Positions 14,888 to 23,552 of a stretch of DNA of 32,123 bases are shown one piece after another. Positions within the stretch are counted from its first letter, which is position 1. Every line of letters starts with the position of its first letter. A program made the position numbers and the translations under genes. The notes below the pieces were generated by a model. The model ran no database searches. It had not been told where the DNA came from and worked only from the letters and a program-made list of their open reading frames with translations. The stretch covers positions 1-32,123 of the forward strand of contig JAXFQS010000062.1 in assembly GCA_034178815.1 (NCBI GenBank), given 5' to 3'. This DNA is from JAXFQS01 sp034178815. GTDB lineage: Bacteria; Verrucomicrobiota; Kiritimatiellia; RFP12; DVOR01.

Positions 14888-16933
14888 ATGACTTACCTCC
14901 TGCCCCTGCTTCTAGCCTCCGCCCTCCAAGCCGCCCCCTCGATACCCGAAGCATTTGCCACCGCACAGTGGATTTCCGCCAAATCAGACCAAACCAACAG
15001 CGTTTGGCGGTTCAGCCAAAGTTTTGAATTGACATCGCCCCCGGCTTCCGCTACACTTCGGCTCTGTGCACTGGGAGCGTTCGAGGCGCGATTGAACGGC
15101 CACCCGATCAATACCGACTGCCTCGCCCCAGGTTATGCGGAATACGCCCGCAGGCTCCCCTATGAGACCTATTCGGTCGCGCCCCTCCTCCAAGTCGGAA
15201 CCAATCGGCTGGAGGTGACGGTTGCCAATGGGTACGGGCCAGGCTTCACCTCCTACTCCCCCGCGTGGCGGTTGCCCAAACGGCTGATTGCCGCTCTCTC
15301 GGTGTCAGAGGCGAAGGGGTCGCAGAAGACGCTCTTGGTCAGCGATGGTCAATGGCAGGTCGTCACGGAAACCCACCTGCGCGAGAGCGACCTGTATGAC
15401 GGCGAATCGTGGGACTGGACAAGGCCGGAGGGTAAACCTCTCCGCGCAACCGTCGTCGGCCACGCAGGGGGACGCCTAGAACCGCGCAAGACCTTGCGCC
15501 TCGTGCGTCACGAAAGCCTCAAGCCAAAGAACCTGTGGCGCGTCGGCGAGGAGGCGTGGCTGGTGGACTTCGGACGCAACCTCGCCGGATTCGTCGAATT
15601 GGATGTCGGCACCTTACAGCAGGAGACCCTCATCACCATCTCCCACGCCGAGGAGTTGACCGAAGACCGCAAGGGGCTCGACCGCTGGACGAATGGCGGC
15701 GCACAGGCGAAAGAGCAGTATCGGATTCCCGCGGGTGCCCGCCCTATGACGCTCGCCCCGCGCTTCGTCTACCACGGCTTTCGCTATGCGCTAGTCGAGG
15801 GAATGCCCCAGCGTTTGGACGCCGCGCAGATTCGGGCCCAGACCCTTTACGCCGATGTCCGCCCACGAAGGGAACTCCACCCCGAGAACCCCTTGGAGGC
15901 GCACCTCGTCGAAATGGCAGTCAACTCCATCAAGGCAAACTTGATGACCTTGCCGACCGATTGCGCCGTGCGGGACGAACGCGCGCCGTGCCTGATGGAT
16001 ACCCATACCTACTGGCGCGTCGCCTGCGAACTCTTCGACCTGCGCGACTACACGCGGGCTTGGTGCCAGTACATCAACGATGCGCCGCTTGAGGTCACCG
16101 CCGACAGGCTGGAGAGCCTCTCGCCGCTCGATGGCAAGTTGACCGCCCAGTCAAGACGCGGCCAGCCGGATTGGAGCGGCGTGGTCGTCAACACGCCCTA
16201 TGTCGCTTGGCGTGTCTATGGCGAGCGATCCTTCGTGGAGGAGTCCTACCCCGCCGTCAAGCGCTATCTCGACTTCATCTGCGGGAAGGTAGCACCCTCC
16301 GGCTGGGTCGTCACCCTCCGCGGCTATGGCGATTGGGCGGCCCCGAACGAACAGGGGTCATACCACACCAGCAGTGCTGATGTTCCTCTCGTCAACACCG
16401 CCTTGCTCCACCGCCTCCTAGGCTATGGCGCGGAGATGGCGGACGAAATGCGCGACACCGCTGCCGCCGCGCGTTGGCGAAAGGCACAAAGACTCGTTGC
16501 CGAAGGGTTCCGAAAAACCTTCCGGCGCAAGGACGGGCTCTACGGCAGCGGAAGCCTCGCCGCCTCGGCTCTCACGCTCGGATGCGGGTTGGTCTCCGGG
16601 AATGAGGCGGATTTGATCTTTGACAAGTTGAAACAGCAAATCGAGAACGACGCTTGCCAGACGCGCGTCGGTATCTTCGGCGCACGGGAACTCTTCCGCC
16701 TCCTCGCCGCACGCGGCGAACGCGGACTCATTCTGAGAATGTTGGCGGTGGAGCAGTGCCCCTCGTTTGGCTACTGGCGAAAGTTGGGAGCCACAACCAT
16801 GTGGGAGCAATGGGTGCGTAAAGGCCCAATGGCCAGCCACAGCCATGTCATGTTCGCAGGGGCGATTGAATATCTCCTCGATGCGCAACCGGAAAAGGGA
16901 AATCAGAACATCAGAAGGGACAACAGAAAATGA
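14888..16933 (+). CDS. Secreted alpha-L-rhamnosidase (GH78), lacking the C-terminal domain
   Basis: Cleaves terminal alpha-L-rhamnose from glycans or glycosides. The 681 residues carry a short signal peptide (MTYLLPLLLASALQA), N-terminal beta-sandwich domains to about residue 330 (APGYAEYARRLPYETYSV, DLYDGESWDW, DFGRNLAGFVEL), then the (alpha/alpha)6 catalytic barrel. Catalytic landmarks are PTDCAVRDERAPCLMD near residue 355, keeping the Asp, Glu and later Asp of the canonical DCPQRDERLGWTGD, then GDWAAP near 480 and GATTMWEQW near 634 with the base Glu. The protein stops soon after the barrel, so the usual C-terminal beta-sandwich is missing. Its stop overlaps the DUF4838 gene start (ATGA). 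The two probably act on one substrate. Confidence 0.88.
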   Translation: MTYLLPLLLASALQAAPSIPEAFATAQWISAKSDQTNSVWRFSQSFELTSPPASATLRLCALGAFEARLNGHPINTDCLAPGYAEYARRLPYETYSVAPLLQVGTNRLEVTVANGYGPGFTSYSPAWRLPKRLIAALSVSEAKGSQKTLLVSDGQWQVVTETHLRESDLYDGESWDWTRPEGKPLRATVVGHAGGRLEPRKTLRLVRHESLKPKNLWRVGEEAWLVDFGRNLAGFVELDVGTLQQETLITISHAEELTEDRKGLDRWTNGGAQAKEQYRIPAGARPMTLAPRFVYHGFRYALVEGMPQRLDAAQIRAQTLYADVRPRRELHPENPLEAHLVEMAVNSIKANLMTLPTDCAVRDERAPCLMDTHTYWRVACELFDLRDYTRAWCQYINDAPLEVTADRLESLSPLDGKLTAQSRRGQPDWSGVVVNTPYVAWRVYGERSFVEESYPAVKRYLDFICGKVAPSGWVVTLRGYGDWAAPNEQGSYHTSSADVPLVNTALLHRLLGYGAEMADEMRDTAAAARWRKAQRLVAEGFRKTFRRKDGLYGSGSLAASALTLGCGLVSGNEADLIFDKLKQQIENDACQTRVGIFGARELFRLLAARGERGLILRMLAVEQCPSFGYWRKLGATTMWEQWVRKGPMASHSHVMFAGAIEYLLDAQPEKGNQNIRRDNRK

Positions 16934-19854
16934 ACCGATTCCAGGCGGCGCTTGTCGCCACCATCGCAACGGCAACGCTCGCTTCGGCCATGTGGCCGTT
17001 TGGCGGACGCAATGCAGCAAAAAGCGAATTCGTCTTCGCCGAAAACGGACAGGCCAAGGCCGCGATTGTCGTCGACCCCTCCGCTCCGCGCGGCTATCGC
17101 TACGCCGCCAACGAGTGCGCCGACTACCTGGCGAAACTCACTGGCGCACGCTTTATGGTGACGGCAAAACCCGTTGCGGGGATGAACACCATCTACATCG
17201 GGTCGAACCGCGACAAGCCTCGCCCCTTCGAAGAGACGGAGATTACCGTCGACAACGCCGAGACGATGCGCATTGAAGGACAAGGCCCGCGCGGCACGCT
17301 CTATGCGGTCTATGAGATGCTTGAGCAGATGGGGGTGGGCTTCTATATGTGGGACTACGACTATCTGCCCCCGGTGACCAACCGCTTGGCACTGACAACA
17401 GGGTATCATCTCCAATCCGCGCCGTGGATGGTCTGCCGTAAAAGTTGGTCGGGGCCGACTTGGGGCGGCGACGAACAGGCGTTTCGCTACCAGATGCGCC
17501 TGCGCTACCACAACAGCGAAAATACGAAACAGTTCTGGGCTACCTACGGGATGGGGCAGGCTGGAAGTTTCTCCAACGCGCCGTCTTATTCAATTGCCCA
17601 GACGCTCTGCGCGTACTTCATTCCGCGCAAGCGCTTCTTCGACCAGAAGAAGAATCCCAAGGAGTATCATCCCGAGTGGTACGCCTGGCACGAAGAGGGG
17701 AAAAAGCGCCACGGGTATTTCCTCTGTGTCTCGAACCCCAAGATGTTCGAGGAACTTTGCCGCGAGGTCGAGGCGGAGATTGTCAAGGAGATGGCGCAAC
17801 GCCCTGGTGAGCGTATCGAGATTGGCTTGGGGCTGGACGACGGGTCAGTTCGCTGCGATTGCCGCGACTGTATGAAGTTGTCGGAAGGCGTGCCCAACCG
17901 GGGGCTCGCGGCGGCGGCTGTTCAGTACATTTCGCTTATCAACCGTGTGGCCAAGCGGTTTGCCGAGAAGTACCCGCATGTGCGGTTCAACATCCTCTCT
18001 TACGATGGTTTCGGCCCGACTCCGGAGAATGTGGAACGCTTCCCAATGGAACCCAATGCGGGCGTGGGCATTGCGCTTTTGTGGCGCAACTTCGGGCGCC
18101 CCATCGCCGGTTGCGAGCGAACGCCTCTTTCTGTCGAGAACTGGAATCGGATTTCGTCGAACGGAATTGCGAATTGGGACTACTATGCGAACTTCGCGAC
18201 CTGGTATATTCCGTTCCCGAATCTCGACACGATGGGCGAGAACTGGCGCTATTACAAGGCGCACAACATCAACAGGATGGACAGTCAGAACCAGTGGTCG
18301 ATACTCGGGGATTTGGCGGATTTGCACTTCTGGCTCTACTCCAAACTGTCCTGGAATCCGGACGCGGACGACCGCGCCTTGATTGAGAAGTTCTGCCGCG
18401 ATTGCTACGGGGCGGCCGCGCCTAAAATCCTCGAATACATTGATTTCCTGCATCACTGCCGCGACCGTCAAAGGGGGCTGTGGACGGGGTGCTATGCGCT
18501 CTCGACCGAACACTACCTCAGCGGGGCGGACTGCGTACGGATTCTGCAGTTGTTCAACGAGGCACAAGCGGCGGTCAAAAACGATCCCGCCCGGCTGAGG
18601 AATGTGACGCGGGCAAAGTTTGGCGTGTTGGCGCTGACGGGAATGCGCTATAACGATATGATTGCGCCAGCCAAGGCGATGCGCTTTTTCCTGCAGCCCC
18701 GGGAGAAGTATCTGCGCGAGTTTTACGATACGGGGCTGCGAAACGATGTCGGGAACGGGGCTCTATGGGCGGGGGAGAGCCAAAGTTTCGACTCGCTCCA
18801 GGCGCTCTTCAAGGGGGAGATGAACCCCACGGTTGCTCCGCAACAGGCGAAAAGCCGCTATATCGGCGGGGATGAACTTGAGGGCGGCAAGAAGATGGTC
18901 AAGTCGAAGGATGCTGATGGTACGACGATTGCGCAGGTGGAGATGCGCAATCCGACCGAGCAACTCTATTCGATTTTTATGTGCGACGGTAACCGCGATG
19001 TGAACTACAAGTTCAAGGAGGGGGACTTCGGTTCGTGGTATGTGTTCGCTACGCTCCGCATCGACTCGGCGGTCGAGAGTGACCCGGCGGCGGCCTACTT
19101 CTCCTACCGGCAGCCATTCGAGAACGATATCAAGTCGTTCGGCCACGAGGAGATGGTGTCGCTCTTCATCTCGGGGAGCAAATCGGACAAGGGGTGGAAG
19201 ATTGTCTCCTTCGGAAAGTACCCGTTCCACAAGGGCGCGGTGCTCTATATGTTCCCCGGCGTCGTGCATCCGCTGAACTCGTTTGCAGTAAAGAACTTCA
19301 CGCTGGTGAACGCGTCGGTGCTCGACGATGAAAAGAATGTCGCGCGCTACTTGGGCATTCAGCCGCCGCGCGGGCGCGACAAACTTCCATCGAAGTCTCC
19401 AATCGTCACCTCGGACGGTCTGGAACTTCAGAAGGAACGGTTCGACGGCTTTTGGTTTGCCCGAGTGGGGGACGGCAAATCGGTCGGAAGGAACGCCAAG
19501 GTTGTGGCGACAATCGGCAAGGAGCAGGCGGGTGAGAAGTATCTCTTTGCCCGCGTGCGTATCGGTTCGAAGCGCTATCTGGCTACCGATGTCGCCCGCC
19601 TGTCGCTCTATACCGCGCCGAAGCAAGTGCCTTCGATTCCGGACGAATCGATTGCCCCGGCGGTGGTCGATTCGGTCAAGGTCGGTGGCTCGCCCTATGA
19701 CGATTCGTGGCAACTGATTTCGCTTGGCAAGCGGAAACTGGAGGCAGGAATGACGGTCGCGCTGGAACTCGCGCCGGGGGCCGACGCACGCTTCTTGGAT
19801 ATGCGCAATCTCTTCCTGATTGAACCCGAGTTGATGGAATCCTCCGTCAAGTAG
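16930..19854 (+). CDS. Secreted DUF4838 protein (putative glycoside hydrolase)
   Basis: A 974-residue exported protein with a signal peptide of about 20 residues (MNRFQAALVATIATATLASA). Residues about 35-150 resemble the GH67/GH20-type N-terminal domain (AANECADYLAKLTGA, IYIGSN, GTLYAVYEMLEQMGVGFYMW). The DUF4838 barrel spans about 160-600, with its hallmark GLDDGSVRCDCRDCMKLSEG (Cys-x-Cys-x-x-Cys) near residue 302 and RFNILSYDGFGPTPENVERF after it. The last 350 residues look like beta-sandwich modules. DUF4838 proteins are common in PVC and Bacteroidetes glycan loci and are thought to be hydrolases, though the activity is not settled. Translational coupling to the rhamnosidase suggests joint action on a rhamnosylated glycan. 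A strong terminator follows at 19892. Confidence 0.85.
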   Translation: MNRFQAALVATIATATLASAMWPFGGRNAAKSEFVFAENGQAKAAIVVDPSAPRGYRYAANECADYLAKLTGARFMVTAKPVAGMNTIYIGSNRDKPRPFEETEITVDNAETMRIEGQGPRGTLYAVYEMLEQMGVGFYMWDYDYLPPVTNRLALTTGYHLQSAPWMVCRKSWSGPTWGGDEQAFRYQMRLRYHNSENTKQFWATYGMGQAGSFSNAPSYSIAQTLCAYFIPRKRFFDQKKNPKEYHPEWYAWHEEGKKRHGYFLCVSNPKMFEELCREVEAEIVKEMAQRPGERIEIGLGLDDGSVRCDCRDCMKLSEGVPNRGLAAAAVQYISLINRVAKRFAEKYPHVRFNILSYDGFGPTPENVERFPMEPNAGVGIALLWRNFGRPIAGCERTPLSVENWNRISSNGIANWDYYANFATWYIPFPNLDTMGENWRYYKAHNINRMDSQNQWSILGDLADLHFWLYSKLSWNPDADDRALIEKFCRDCYGAAAPKILEYIDFLHHCRDRQRGLWTGCYALSTEHYLSGADCVRILQLFNEAQAAVKNDPARLRNVTRAKFGVLALTGMRYNDMIAPAKAMRFFLQPREKYLREFYDTGLRNDVGNGALWAGESQSFDSLQALFKGEMNPTVAPQQAKSRYIGGDELEGGKKMVKSKDADGTTIAQVEMRNPTEQLYSIFMCDGNRDVNYKFKEGDFGSWYVFATLRIDSAVESDPAAAYFSYRQPFENDIKSFGHEEMVSLFISGSKSDKGWKIVSFGKYPFHKGAVLYMFPGVVHPLNSFAVKNFTLVNASVLDDEKNVARYLGIQPPRGRDKLPSKSPIVTSDGLELQKERFDGFWFARVGDGKSVGRNAKVVATIGKEQAGEKYLFARVRIGSKRYLATDVARLSLYTAPKQVPSIPDESIAPAVVDSVKVGGSPYDDSWQLISLGKRKLEAGMTVALELAPGADARFLDMRNLFLIEPELMESSVK

Positions 19855-19891
19855 ACAAAGCCGGGGACACCCTTTCCCGAGGCTTACTCCG

Positions 19892-19926
19892 AGCGCCGTC
19901 CGCGGTTTCGCGGGCGGCGCTTTTTT
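19892..19926 (+). terminator. Strong terminator of the rhamnosidase/DUF4838 operon
   Basis: A 13-bp stem (AGCGCCGTCCGCG 19892-19904 with CGCGGGCGGCGCT 19909-19921, one G-T pair) with a GTTT loop and a following T run to 19926. The rest of the gap to 20087 contains no gene; a small TGCCC/GGGCA hairpin lies near 20017-20032. Confidence 0.9.
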
Positions 19927-20087
19927 GCATTGATTCGGAGCATCGGGCAACCATCCACGGGGCGGAATCGTGCTTAGCAACGGGAGGTGCTGGTGCGCAC
20001 ATCAAGAGGCGCAGGGTGCCCACCGACGGGCATCAAGGGTAGGAACCTTGCGGAGGGGAAGTGCGAAACTGCCCCAACACCGAAGCA

Positions 20088-20654
20088 TCAGTCGCGCACG
20101 GTGGCGGGCGGCTTGGGGCGACGGATTAGTTCGCGCAGTACGCCGGCCGCCGCGCCTCCGAGAATCACCCATGCGGGGTTGACCTTGAGAACAATTAGCA
20201 AGAACGCGGCGACCAGGAAGAGACACCAGGCGAAGGGGGAACGGAGCGTTTTGGCGCCGTTGCGCCACGCGGTCGAAAGGATGAGTCCGCAAAGCGCCGC
20301 GCGGATTCCGAGGAAAGCTCCCGCGAGCCACGGGCTCTCCCCTGCCCCGAGTTTGCGCCCGAACACGCATGCCACCAGCAGAATCGCGACAATCGAAGGT
20401 AGCGCCACCCCGGCCAGCGCGGCCGCCGCGCCCGCCACGCCGCGAAAGCGCATCCCGATGTAGACCGCCGAGTTCGCCGCCATCAGCCCCGGCACGCTTT
20501 GAACGACCGCCAGCAGGTCGGCAAACTCCTCGTCGGTCATCGTCTTGCGCTTGGCGACGAATTCGTGCTCGACCATCGGCACGATGGCAAAACCTCCCCC
20601 CAACACGCAGAACGCAATCCGGAAGAAGGTCAGGAAGAGGTCAAGCAGGGTCAT
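20088..20654 (-). CDS. Half-size CHR-family (chromate transporter-like) membrane protein
   Basis: A 188-residue protein with about five or six hydrophobic segments and the CHR hallmark GGGFAIVPMVEHEFV near residue 20, followed by FADLLAVVQSVPGLMAANSAVYIG. Characterised CHR proteins expel chromate, but many of the short ones have unknown substrates. Short CHR proteins normally come as two adjacent genes forming a heteromer; only one is present here. The start at 20654 overlaps the kinase stop (ATGA), so it is the last gene of the PaaK operon. An in-frame ATG at 20699 lies inside the kinase gene and is rejected. A role in exporting an anion made by the operon is conjecture. Confidence 0.85.
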   Translation of the reverse strand: MTLLDLFLTFFRIAFCVLGGGFAIVPMVEHEFVAKRKTMTDEEFADLLAVVQSVPGLMAANSAVYIGMRFRGVAGAAAALAGVALPSIVAILLVACVFGRKLGAGESPWLAGAFLGIRAALCGLILSTAWRNGAKTLRSPFAWCLFLVAAFLLIVLKVNPAWVILGGAAAGVLRELIRRPKPPATVRD

Positions 20655-21748
20655 GGGCGAATCGATCGCACAATCTCTCGCATCTTGTCCGCCTCGCATT
20701 CGAGGATTCCCAGATAGCGGAACTGCACCTTGGCGCGGACGAGATTGTGGTCAGGATATTTGGTCTTGAAGTAGGTATCCCCGTTGAGAAAATCCGTCAA
20801 GAAACGCATCCCCAGCACGAAGACCATATAATGGATGGAGAAGACCATCTCGTCCCACTCCGCATCAGTCAGAAAAGGCGCTTCCTTGCGGTAGCCACGG
20901 ACGATTGCACGGAAACGATCCATATCGAAGTCGACCTTCGCCAAGTTCGTCTCCGATTCGCTCATCTTCGCCGCGGCGCTCCGCACCAAATCCCCGAAGT
21001 CGAAGAGCGCGGAACCTGGCATCACCGTGTCCAGGTCGATGACGCAAATACCGTGGCCCGTCACCTCGTCGAAGAGAACATTGTTGATTTTCGTGTCGTT
21101 GTGAACCACGCGCTCGGGAATCACCCCCGTTCGAATCAACCGCATCATCCGCGAACAGATGTCCGCCCGCGACTCCACGAAGTCCACCAGCGGCACCACC
21201 CGTTCCAGCCGCCCGGCGACATCCTGGCGTACCGCCTCGCGGAACGCCTCCAACCGCTTGAGACCGTTGTGAAAGTCAGGAATCGTCTCCTTCAGGCGCG
21301 GAGCCGGAAAGTCCGCCAACTGGTTCTGGAACCACGCGAAGGCGCATGCCGCCTCGTAGGCCTGCTCCGAAGAGGTCATCACCTCGCAAACCGTCACCCG
21401 GTCGACGAAATGATAGACGCGCCAGGCATTTCCGTCCGGGTCGAGGTAGCAATAGTGCCCGTCCGTGGTCTGGACGAAATGCAGGACATGGCGGTCAGGT
21501 TCGTGCGTCTTGCCCTCCAGCTTGCGGCGGATGTGGTCGGTCACGCGAATGATGTTGTTCATCACGCCTTCGGGATCAGGGAAGACATTGGTGTTGATTC
21601 GCTGGAGCAGAAAGACCGAATCGAAGGTCTCCACCCGAAATGTGTCGTTAATGTTGCCGTCGCCAAACGGGGCGGCGCGGACAACCTCGCTCTCAAGGCG
21701 GAAGTGGCCGAGTATTTCGCGGATGGGATATTTAGTCTTGCTGCTCAT
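20651..21748 (-). CDS. APH-fold sugar kinase, N-acetylhexosamine 1-kinase (NahK)-like
   Basis: The 365-residue protein has an aminoglycoside-phosphotransferase fold. The nucleotide-binding N-lobe shows GDGNINDTFRV (about residues 29-39) and LLQRINTNVF. The catalytic loop is VVHNDTKINNVLFD near residue 213, and the metal-binding VIDLDTVMPG follows near 240. The HNDTK-NNVLF and DLDTVMPG pair is characteristic of NahK-type enzymes, which make GlcNAc/GalNAc 1-phosphate for mucin-glycan salvage. Homoserine kinase-like or uncharacterised phosphotransferases are alternatives. It starts 5 nt after the upstream paaK stop and overlaps the CHR gene, so it is firmly in the operon even though its function does not obviously match the CoA ligases. 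Confidence 0.82.
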   Translation of the reverse strand: MSSKTKYPIREILGHFRLESEVVRAAPFGDGNINDTFRVETFDSVFLLQRINTNVFPDPEGVMNNIIRVTDHIRRKLEGKTHEPDRHVLHFVQTTDGHYCYLDPDGNAWRVYHFVDRVTVCEVMTSSEQAYEAACAFAWFQNQLADFPAPRLKETIPDFHNGLKRLEAFREAVRQDVAGRLERVVPLVDFVESRADICSRMMRLIRTGVIPERVVHNDTKINNVLFDEVTGHGICVIDLDTVMPGSALFDFGDLVRSAAAKMSESETNLAKVDFDMDRFRAIVRGYRKEAPFLTDAEWDEMVFSIHYMVFVLGMRFLTDFLNGDTYFKTKYPDHNLVRAKVQFRYLGILECEADKMREIVRSIRP

Positions 21749-21753
21749 GGGGG

Positions 21754-23085
21754 CTATTCGTGGTTCAGATTGCGGCGATCGATTACTCGCTTGGCCTTGC
21801 CCTCGAAGCGTTCAAGCGTCTTGGGGGAGACCAGTTCAATGTTCATCGAGAGCCCCGTGACGCTCTGGACGACCGCGTGGATGCGCCGCTTGAGTTCAAG
21901 CATGTCGGTCATTTGGTCTGAAAAGACCTCAGGGCTCATCTCCACCCGGACGGTCACTTGGTCGAGCGCACCGGGACGCGTGACCTCGATCTGGTAGTTG
22001 GGCGTAGCCCCTTCGACACGCAACAGAGCCGTCTCCACTTCGGACGGATAGACATTCACGCCGCGGATGATGAGCATGTCGTCGGAGCGTCCTATGATAC
22101 GGCTCATGCGCCGGGTCGTCCGTCCGCAGGGGCAAGGCCCGTCCGGGATGATACGCCCGATGTCCCTTGTGCGATAGCGGATGAGGCTGAACGCCTCCTT
22201 GACCAAGGCGGTAATGACAATCTCCCCGTACTCCCCGTCAGGCACCGGCTCAAGCGTCTTGGGGTCGAGCACCTCGAAGACAAAGGCATCCTCCTGAATA
22301 TGCATACCGTTGCGGTAGGCGCACTCGCCGCTGACGCTCGGCCCCATTACCTCGGAGAGCCCATAGTTGTTGAAACAGAGAAACCCGCCGGTTTTCTCGA
22401 TGGACACGCGCATATCCTCTGTCCAAGGCTCGCCGCCGAGTTGGGCGAACTTGAGCGGAAGCTTGCCGACCAGGCCACGCTCGCGCATCGTCTCTGCCAA
22501 CTTGAGCGCATAACTCGGGGTGCAGATAAGCGCATCCACGGCCATATCCTGGAGAATCATCAGCTGCTTGTCGGTGTTGCCGGAGCCCACAGGAATCACC
22601 CCTGCGCCAACCCTCTCGATACCATAGTGCAGACCGAATCCGCCGGTGAACAGACCATAGCCGAAGGAGACCTGAACGGTCTGATCCCGCGTCATCCCGC
22701 AAGCCGTCAGAAAGCGTGCGGTCAGGTCGCTCCAAGTCTCCAAATCCTTGCGCGTATAGGCGACAAAGGTCGGGCGTCCTGTAGTGCCGCTGGAGCCGTG
22801 GTAGCGCACGACTTCACTGCAGGGGACGGAAAGAAAGCCCAATGGATAATGGTTGCGCAAGTCCTCCTTCGTGGTAAACGGCAAGCGCCGGATGTCGTCG
22901 ACCGTGCGGATGGATTCCGGTGAGATCTTGGCCTTGGCGAAAGCCTCGCGGTAGAAGGGAACATGGGCAACCCTCGCGAGCGTTTCGCGCAAGCGTCGGG
23001 CCTGGAGCGCGCGCAACTCGTCCTGCGGAAGGCACTCGAACTGCGGCTGCCAGACAAAGCTCTCGATGACGGGGATGGTGTTCAT
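21754..23085 (-). CDS. paaK: Phenylacetate-CoA ligase, second copy of the operon
   Basis: A 443-residue adenylate-forming ligase that activates an aryl acid, typically phenylacetate, with ATP and CoA. Landmarks: the phosphate loop YHGSSGTTGRPT near residue 95, FGYGLFTGGFGLHYG, the CTPSYALKLAE helix, GGEPWTE, NNYGLSEVMGP, RYRTRDIG followed by CPCGRTTRR, and the C-terminal lid DDMLIIRGVNVYPSEVE with the catalytic Lys in FEGKAKRVIDRR. It starts 5 nt after the ACT gene and is about as far diverged from the other PaaK in this operon as separate paralogues usually are. Two copies may prefer different aryl acids such as phenylacetate, hydroxyphenylacetate or indoleacetate. Confidence 0.92.
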   Translation of the reverse strand: MNTIPVIESFVWQPQFECLPQDELRALQARRLRETLARVAHVPFYREAFAKAKISPESIRTVDDIRRLPFTTKEDLRNHYPLGFLSVPCSEVVRYHGSSGTTGRPTFVAYTRKDLETWSDLTARFLTACGMTRDQTVQVSFGYGLFTGGFGLHYGIERVGAGVIPVGSGNTDKQLMILQDMAVDALICTPSYALKLAETMRERGLVGKLPLKFAQLGGEPWTEDMRVSIEKTGGFLCFNNYGLSEVMGPSVSGECAYRNGMHIQEDAFVFEVLDPKTLEPVPDGEYGEIVITALVKEAFSLIRYRTRDIGRIIPDGPCPCGRTTRRMSRIIGRSDDMLIIRGVNVYPSEVETALLRVEGATPNYQIEVTRPGALDQVTVRVEMSPEVFSDQMTDMLELKRRIHAVVQSVTGLSMNIELVSPKTLERFEGKAKRVIDRRNLNHE

Positions 23086-23090
23086 CGGGG

Positions 23091-23534
23091 CTAGAGTTTG
23101 GCGAAAAGGGTTTCGGAGTCGAGAATCTTGCGACCGTTGGCGGCGAGTGCTTCGGCAGCCTGCTCGGGATAGTTGAAGCGAAAGATGAGGACTGCCTCGC
23201 CGCCGCAGTGAGTGGTGAAGGCGTACATGTACTCGATGTTGACGCCAGAGGCGGAGATGATGTCGAGCGTATCGCCCATACCGCCGGGCTTGTCGGGAAC
23301 GGCGACGGCTACGACATCGCGGAGATTGACTACATGCCCTGCCTTCTCAAGGACGCTCTTGGCGTCCTCCCACTCCTTGACGATGAGGCGCACGATGCCA
23401 AACTGCTGGGTGTCTGCGAGGGATAGCGTGACAATGTTGATATCCGCGTCGGAAAGGGCCTTGCAGATGGCATTGAGGTGCCCGGGCTTGTTTTCGAGAA
23501 AGAGGGAGATTTGCTTGATGGTCTTGGCGTTCAT
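23091..23534 (-). CDS. Tandem ACT-domain protein
   Basis: A 147-residue protein made of two ACT domains. The first starts KQISLFLENKPGHLNAICKAL, with the ligand-loop G-H-L and DADINIVTLSLADT. The second runs from about residue 73 (VAVAVPDKPGGMGDTLDII) to SGVNIEYMYAF. ACT domains bind amino acids. Free-standing tandem ACT proteins of this kind are often encoded beside paaK and indolepyruvate oxidoreductase genes in anaerobes, where they probably sense aromatic or branched amino acids. Gaps are 18 nt from the upstream paaK and 5 nt to the downstream one. No DNA-binding or enzymatic domain is present, so its partner must be another protein. Confidence 0.9.
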   Translation of the reverse strand: MNAKTIKQISLFLENKPGHLNAICKALSDADINIVTLSLADTQQFGIVRLIVKEWEDAKSVLEKAGHVVNLRDVVAVAVPDKPGGMGDTLDIISASGVNIEYMYAFTTHCGGEAVLIFRFNYPEQAAEALAANGRKILDSETLFAKL

Positions 23535-23552
23535 GGCTGGAGCCTTTCTGTT

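Noticed and set aside
18763..19980. 405-codon minus-strand ORF opposite the DUF4838 gene
   Set aside because: It is antisense to a recognised protein, has no family signal, and covers the strong terminator at 19892.
20369..21997. 542-codon plus-strand ORF opposite the kinase gene
   Set aside because: It spans the ends of three minus-strand genes of known families and is Arg/His-rich, as antisense frames of high-GC genes usually are.
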